Below are positions 41,421 to 46,066 of a stretch of 46,066 nt of DNA, piece after piece. Each line of letters opens with the position of its first letter. Positions within the stretch are counted from its first letter, which is position 1. The notes under the pieces were generated by a model that saw nothing but the letters and a program-made list of their open reading frames with translations, was not told the DNA's origin and ran no database searches. Made by a program: the position numbers and the translations under genes. Source of the stretch: an uncultured Muribaculaceae bacterium (GTDB lineage Bacteria; Bacteroidota; Bacteroidia; Bacteroidales; Muribaculaceae); NCBI GenBank assembly GCA_944321715.1, contig CALUMJ010000015.1:1-46066 (forward strand). Direction: 5' to 3'.

Positions 41421-44045
41421 TTACAATATGACCTTGCGGACTGTGCTGCCAGCTTTTACAATGTAAACGCCGTGGTCGAGCGATATTGCCGCTTCAGTGC
41501 TATCGGTGGCATTGTAAACGGTTTTACCGTCGGTCGTGAATATGGTAATGTCGCAAGGTATGCTCGACTTTACGTTGACAGTGTTGTCGTGCGTGGTGAT
41601 TGTGGTGCCAGTCGCCATTGAAGTGCCATATATCCCCGATGTGGTGATTGACACTTCGTCGGAGTAATCCGACTCGCCTTCCTCATACACAGCAGTCACG
41701 CGATAGCTGTAGTAAATGCCCTCTTCGGCGGTGGTGTCGTCATAGCTGTTGGTCGTCACTATTTCATCGTTGATAATGGAGCCGTTGCGGTAAACATTGT
41801 AGCCGATGAGGGTCACAGGGTCTTCGGCACCGCTGTGGACGCAGTAAGTCACATCGTCGATGAGCAGGAACACCACCCGGCGGCAACATTGTATGGCGAA
41901 ATATTTTGCGCCCTCGGGCAGCTCGTAGCTATATTGCGTCCAATAGTCGCTCACATACACTTGGTCGCCGTCGCTGATTTTGATGAAGCTGTCGGGATGA
42001 GTGTCGGTGGTAGAGTAATAGACACGCATCCACTCGTAGTCGTATGATGCGGCTTTGGCATAGAACGAGATGGTTTGGCTACGTCCGTCAAGCCTCGGCG
42101 AAACGAGCCAGTCGTCGTTCTCGGCGGGCCAATCCACGCTGGGGCATATAAGGTACTGGTCGCCGCTATTGGGTAGCAATGCCTGGTCGTAGGACTCGTC
42201 GGTGACAACACCGGCATCGATTACATTGAACACCTGGAATGCCATCGGTTCGCCCCGGTGGGGATAATCGTTGGGTATGCGTGGCGATGAGAGCGTGGTG
42301 CTGCCGTCCAAGTCGTGCATAGTCCAGTTGCCGATGTTGTCGATTATGAATGGTTCGTAGCTTTCAAAGTCGTCGGTGACCGATATGGGGCCGGTTTCGG
42401 GAGAGGCTTCGATGCTGCGGGCTGCATCCCATGTGAGCTGTATTGCGCCCGATGCCTGTGTGACAGCCAAACCTGTAACCGTGGGGACATCGGGGCGGCG
42501 TACCGATGTGGTGATTTCTTCAGAGTTGTCGTTATTGGCATTTTCGTCTTGGGCATAAGTCACGGTGGCCATCCATGTGATTTCGTCTTGTTGTGCGTCA
42601 TCGAGTGTGGCAGTGAAGTCGAAACTTACCTCGGCAATAGCTGCTGGCGCAATTTCAGTGCCATTGACGCTCTGCACTTGCTCGCCGTCGCGAAGCAGGT
42701 TGACGGTGTAGCCGCTCACAGCCGACGCGCCACGGTTGAGCACGGTAGCAGTGAATGTGGATTGCTCACCTATGCCAATGCGCTTGTTATCAACCGAGAA
42801 CGAGCGCAGCGACAAGTCGTTGTCGTATGGGGCTTCGTCGATTGAAATGTTGTCGATATATATTTCGCACTGGCTGTAGCTTTCGTTATCGACTACTGCA
42901 AGTAAGCCGAAGTTGACAAATGTGCAATCATACTGGGGAATAACCACTTCGCACTTAGTCCAGCCGTCGCTGTCCTTGCTTGTATAGAACGAGGCATCGT
43001 CGAGAGTCTGCCACTGTCCACCGTCGATGGCTATTTGCACCTCTACTCGGTCGTTTATTTCGCCGTCCCAAGCAGGGTCGTACCATTGGCTCTGGCCGTG
43101 ATAGATGTAGAATGTCAGCATAGGGTTGGGTATTGCGCTTAAATCAAGCAGCGGCGAAATGAGGCGTGATGTGTCGATGCCCACATACACTGTCGCCTCT
43201 TGCGGCTCGCTGCTTCCGTTCGAGTTGATGGCTGTAACGGTGTAGGTGTTGAAGCCTTGTTCGGGCTGCTGGTCGGTCCATTCTATCTCGGTGCCGATAC
43301 CTGGGTTCTCAATTACGTGTATCGGTTCTTGCAAGTCGCCGCCACGGTATATGTTTATGGCTGTGAGCTCTTCGAGCGTGGTTTCTCCTGCCGTGAGTGT
43401 CGGGGTGGTGAAACTCACGGTAGCTTGCAACGCTCCAAGTTCGGCGGCTGTGGCTTGAAGGCCGGTCACAGGATTGGGGACATCGGCCGACGAAACTTCG
43501 GTAATGGATATATCATCGACCTCGACTCTGATTTGGTCGGGTGCCGAGTAGGCATATAGCCCCAAGTAATATTCGCCCGATGCGGCTACGACTATTTTTG
43601 CTGTTTTAGTTCCGTTGTTGTCACGGTAGAGTTCGGGAAGGTCGATGAGTTGTTGTGTCATGCCATCGGCCGAGCGTGTTTGTCCGATATATACGCCGAG
43701 GCTCTCAACGTTGTTGTTATTTGGAACGTAGGTTGTGAAACTCAGTTCATACACTTTTGAGGCATCGAGTTAGAAAGCGGGCGAAATCAGCCAGTCGTCG
43801 CCAGGCAGCCCCGTCTGGTAGTCGAGCATGTATGCGGCAGCATCGTTGAGGTATTCCCATGTCCTGCCACCTTCTGCGCTCTCGTTTAAATCAACTATGA
43901 GCCATTGGTTGAAATCATCTTCGGTATCGAATGTTTCGGAAAACACTGTGGTGCCGTTGCTGTCTTGTGCCAGCATTGACGCTGGCAGCATCAGCAGCGT
44001 GGCGCATAACGCTTTGACTTTGGTTGATAAATGCAGTTCTTTCAT
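41421..44045 (-). pseudogene. T9SS choice-of-anchor J surface protein, split by an in-frame stop
   Basis: ATG 44043-44045 opens a signal peptide (LCATLLMLPASMLAQ) and a first adhesin-type domain that reaches WLISPAF. A TAA at 43770-43772 then stops translation. The same frame continues at once with LDASKVYELSFTTYV and runs another 780 residues to 41421. Without the stop it would be about 874 aa: two MAM/cleaved-adhesin (choice-of-anchor J) domains (DDWLISP; DDWLVSPRL), fibronectin-III/CARDB-like segments and a type A T9SS tail (TIFTTDGKTVYNATD, GVYIVKAGSTVRKVIL). A Lys, Gln or Glu codon changed to TAA by one base would explain it. Read-through or a sequencing error remain possible. Confidence 0.85.
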
Positions 44046-44074
44046 TTTGACGTTGGTTTTGATTGTTTTTGACG

Positions 44075-44082
44075 CAAATTTA
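44075..44082 (-). promoter_or_regulatory. -7 element of the surface-protein gene
   Basis: Minus-strand TAAATTTG fits TAnnTTTG and lies about 30 nt before the ATG at 44045. No TTTG is seen at -33, as expected for an activator-dependent promoter. Confidence 0.55.
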
Positions 44083-44112
44083 ACCAGTAGGCGTGTGAAA
44101 AATTAAAGAACG

Positions 44113-44134
44113 TTACTACTGCATTACTACCGCA
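44113..44134. promoter_or_regulatory. Tandem 11-bp sites TTACTACYGCA upstream of the surface-protein promoter
   Basis: TTACTACTGCA (44113-44123) and TTACTACCGCA (44124-44134) are head-to-tail copies one helical turn apart. They lie about 31-52 nt upstream of the -7 box, a typical activator position. The neighbouring LuxR-type regulator is the obvious candidate to bind them. Confidence 0.5.
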
Positions 44135-44152
44135 TAGGCATTTTTTTACCTG

Positions 44153-45900
44153 CTATCGGGCATCATAGACTGTTTTAAGGAATTGGTGTAGCGACACTTC
44201 GGGCGAGATGCCGAGTTTTTTGCGCAGCCGGTTGCGCGACGAGTCGATGCTGCGCACTTCGCGGTAGGTGAGGGCCGCTATTTCCTTGGTTGACATACCG
44301 AGGTGCAGGTAAGCACACAGCCGCAGGTCGTTTTTGCTAAGGTTTGGAAACCGTGTCGACAAGATGTTGAGGAAGTCGGGGTGCACCTCGTCGAAATATA
44401 CGCGGAAATCGTTGCTGATGCGGCTGTCGTTATGGCACATCAGTTCATGCACCGCCTCGCCTATCACTTCGTTTGCCCGTTTGCTGTTCCCGGCGGCAAT
44501 CTCCTGCCGGGTGTCGTCGAGGCGGCCTTTGATTTTTATGCAGAATTCGTTGTTGGCGGCAAGGTCTATGGTGTAGGAAGTCAGTTGCCGGTTTTTATGG
44601 TCGATTTCCTGCGTCATGCTTTTCTGCAACCGCTGGTGTTCTTCTATTTCGTATTGCCTCAGTCGTTGCTGCTGCTCGTGTATCATGCGGTTTTTGATGC
44701 GGTCGTTCCTGATTTTGAGCAACAGCACTATGGCGAGGGCAAGCAATATCGCGGCGATTAGGCAACTGCCGTAGATGGTGAAGGTGCGTATCTGCACCGA
44801 TTGCCGCAGCCGTTCGTTGTTCTGCCTTACACGTTCGGTGTCGTATGCCACGAGCAGCTGTTGCAACTGTGCTTCACGGCTGACGGTGGTGATAGAATCG
44901 TTTAGAGCCTCGTATTGGAGCAGGTACCGCAATCCGGTGATTGAGTCGCCAAGTATGAAGTTGGTTTCGGTGAGTTGCAGCAGTGCGTCGGCCCGTGCCG
45001 GCGATGGCGGCAAGTGCTGCATGGCGGCTGTCGCGCGCTGCTGGAATGCAGCCGACTCGTCGCGCTTGCCCAACAATGCTTTCACCAGTGCCATGTTCAG
45101 CAGCGTGTGGACCGAGCTTTTGTTGAACCTGTCGGCGTTTTCTTGCAGTGTGATGGCTCGTTCAAGCATTTGTTCGGTTGTGTTCCATTTCCCTTGCTTG
45201 TAGTAGATTTCGGGTATGTTTGTTAATATCAGCGATTGGCTTAGATTGTCGTCGGGATGGGTGTATCGCATTGCGGTGTGCATGTAATCGAGAGCTTGGC
45301 CGTAGTCGCCAAGTTCGTAATGCACAAGTCCAAGGTTGTTGTAATTGTTTCGGATTTTTGCCGAGTCGTTGTTTTCAATGTTATTTCTAGGGCCGATTGC
45401 AGCAGGTCGATATTGTTGGCAAAGTCGCGCCGTTGGTAGTATATGCTGAAGATGCTATTGTAAAGTTCTGCCATAAGTGGTCGGTCGTTGCATCGTTGAG
45501 CCAGCCTGAGCGAACGTTGGTACATTAGCAATGCTTGGTCGGTGCTGCCGAGGTCGCAATAGTTCATTCCGCAGGTGTATAGAGCTTTGGCAAGTGTGGC
45601 AGAGTCGCATCGGGTGTCGTGGGTATAAATGAAGTCGATTATGTGGTTTGTTACGAGTAGCGAAGCCGCCGTTTCGCCTTGTTGCGACAGTTTGCCGGCC
45701 TGGTCGATGTAGTTTATTGCTAAGGAGTCGAAGTCTGTGGATTCGACAGTGGACTGTGTGGCAGCAAAGCCGACTGCGGTCACAGTCGGCAATATCGAGT
45801 CGATGTCTTGTTTCAGGAGTTGTGCCATGCTGCTGTTGTCGGCTATGGCGTATTGCAAGCCGAAGAAACATAATAGTGCGATGCAAACGAGCCGTTTCAT
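44153..45900 (-). pseudogene. TPR-transmembrane-LuxR-type regulator, frameshifted
   Basis: ATG 45898-45900 opens a signal peptide (MKRLVCIALLCFFGLQYAIA) and TPR-like repeats (ALYTCGMNYCDLGSTDQALLMY; NSIFSIYYQRRDFANNIDLLQSAL). At about 45380-45400 the frame is lost. Another frame, shifted by one missing (or two extra) bases, continues with ENNDSAKIRNNYNNLGLVHYELGDYGQALDYM-type TPR sequence, split here by the shift. It goes on through a transmembrane segment (about 44720-44790), a coiled coil (EQQQRLRQYEIEEHQRLQ) and a LuxR-like HTH (LSKNDLRLCAYLHLGMSTKEIAAL). The intact protein would be about 580 aa, like Bacteroidota TPR/LuxR regulators. It lies upstream of the broken surface-protein gene. 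Confidence 0.88.
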
Positions 45901-45944
45901 GTCCCTGTTGGTGTAGTTCGTTTTGGGAATGGGGATAAATAAGC

Positions 45945-45984
45945 CAAAGGACGAGCCGCAAGTTTTCCTACGGTTCGTCCTTTG
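45945..45984 (-). terminator. Hairpin after tRNA-Leu
   Basis: CAAAGGACGAGCCG (45945-45958) pairs with CGGTTCGTCCTTTG (45971-45984) with one G-U wobble on the minus strand. It follows the tRNA 3' end by 6 nt. The T-run after it is weak. Confidence 0.75.
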
Positions 45985-45990
45985 AAGAGG

Positions 45991-46066
45991 TACTCGGAGC
46001 GGGACTTGAACCCGCACAGCCGCAATGGCCAAAGGATTTTAAGTCCTTCGTGTCTACCATTCCACC
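45991..46066 (-). tRNA. tRNA-Leu (anticodon UAA), 5' end cut by window edge
   Basis: Read on the minus strand from the edge, the D-arm (GGTGGAATGGTAGACACG) is followed by the anticodon stem AAGGA, loop CTTAAAA, stem TCCTT, so the anticodon is TAA. A variable arm typical of class II tRNAs follows, then the T-arm GCGGG TTCAAGT CCCGC. The acceptor 3' strand TCCGAGT and discriminator A end at 45991. CCA is not encoded. The first bases of the acceptor stem lie outside the window. Confidence 0.92.

Noticed and set aside
43770-43772. Recoded stop (selenocysteine or similar) in the surface protein
   Set aside because: The codon is TAA, not TGA, and no recoding element or selenoprotein machinery is visible; a nonsense mutation is simpler.

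Overview
The window looks like chromosome of a gut-type Bacteroidales. A Muribaculaceae-like or Prevotella-like lineage is my best guess, but the sequence alone does not settle it. Three things support this: the recurrent Bacteroidota promoter core (TTTG, about 20 nt, TAnnTTTG) in front of many genes; families such as GH92, GH84, DUF4831, DUF4286, DUF4250 and type IX secretion C-terminal tails; and conserved Bacteroidales neighbours (DUF4286-ruvC, gltX-waaA).

Layout. 1-12.7 kb (minus strand) is a host-glycan degradation block: a GH20 hexosaminidase cut by the window edge, an AAA ATPase with its own repeat-rich promoter wedged in, then a five-gene operon (GH92, GH92, GH92, acetyltransferase, GH84) read from one promoter at 12663-12694. 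12.65-13.46 kb is a 757-bp step between two identical 54-bp copies of that promoter; it encloses the C-terminal remnant of an ATP-binding/winged-helix protein. 13.4-18.2 kb has an ATP-grasp-like protein, a MerR regulator, alaS and a small membrane protein. 18.2-25 kb has DUF4250, a membrane-anchored nuclease, a small unknown ORF, a DUF4831-ribE-phosphoesterase operon, a fused ABC-ATPase/TOPRIM (DUF4435) protein and a LytTR response regulator. 25-29 kb is a gltX-outer membrane protein-waaA operon. 29-31.3 kb has an AraC regulator, a 189-bp inverted-repeat element and DUF4286-ruvC. 31.3-34.6 kb has a second AAA ATPase with palindromes in its promoter region, purT and an ABM-fold monooxygenase. 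34.6-40.2 kb is a secreted CE7-type esterase divergent from a kinase-less hybrid-sensor-like regulator. 40.2-46 kb has a class II Fic protein with a 24-bp-arm palindrome at its promoter, a T9SS surface protein broken by a stop codon, a TPR/LuxR-type regulator broken by a frameshift, and a partial tRNA-Leu.

How the parts work together. The glycosidase operon would remove alpha-mannose and beta-GlcNAc residues from N-glycans or mucin-like glycans; no SusC/SusD pair lies in the window. The most interesting pattern is that three proteins of two unrelated families (two AAA ATPases and one Fic protein), all ending in winged-helix or winged-helix-plus-nuclease-like regions, each carry a different palindrome over their own promoter. 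This suggests self-specific autoregulation of mobile accessory genes. The DUF4435 fusion protein is a candidate PARIS/OLD-like defence protein. The last 5 kb looks like a regulator and its surface-protein target decaying together.
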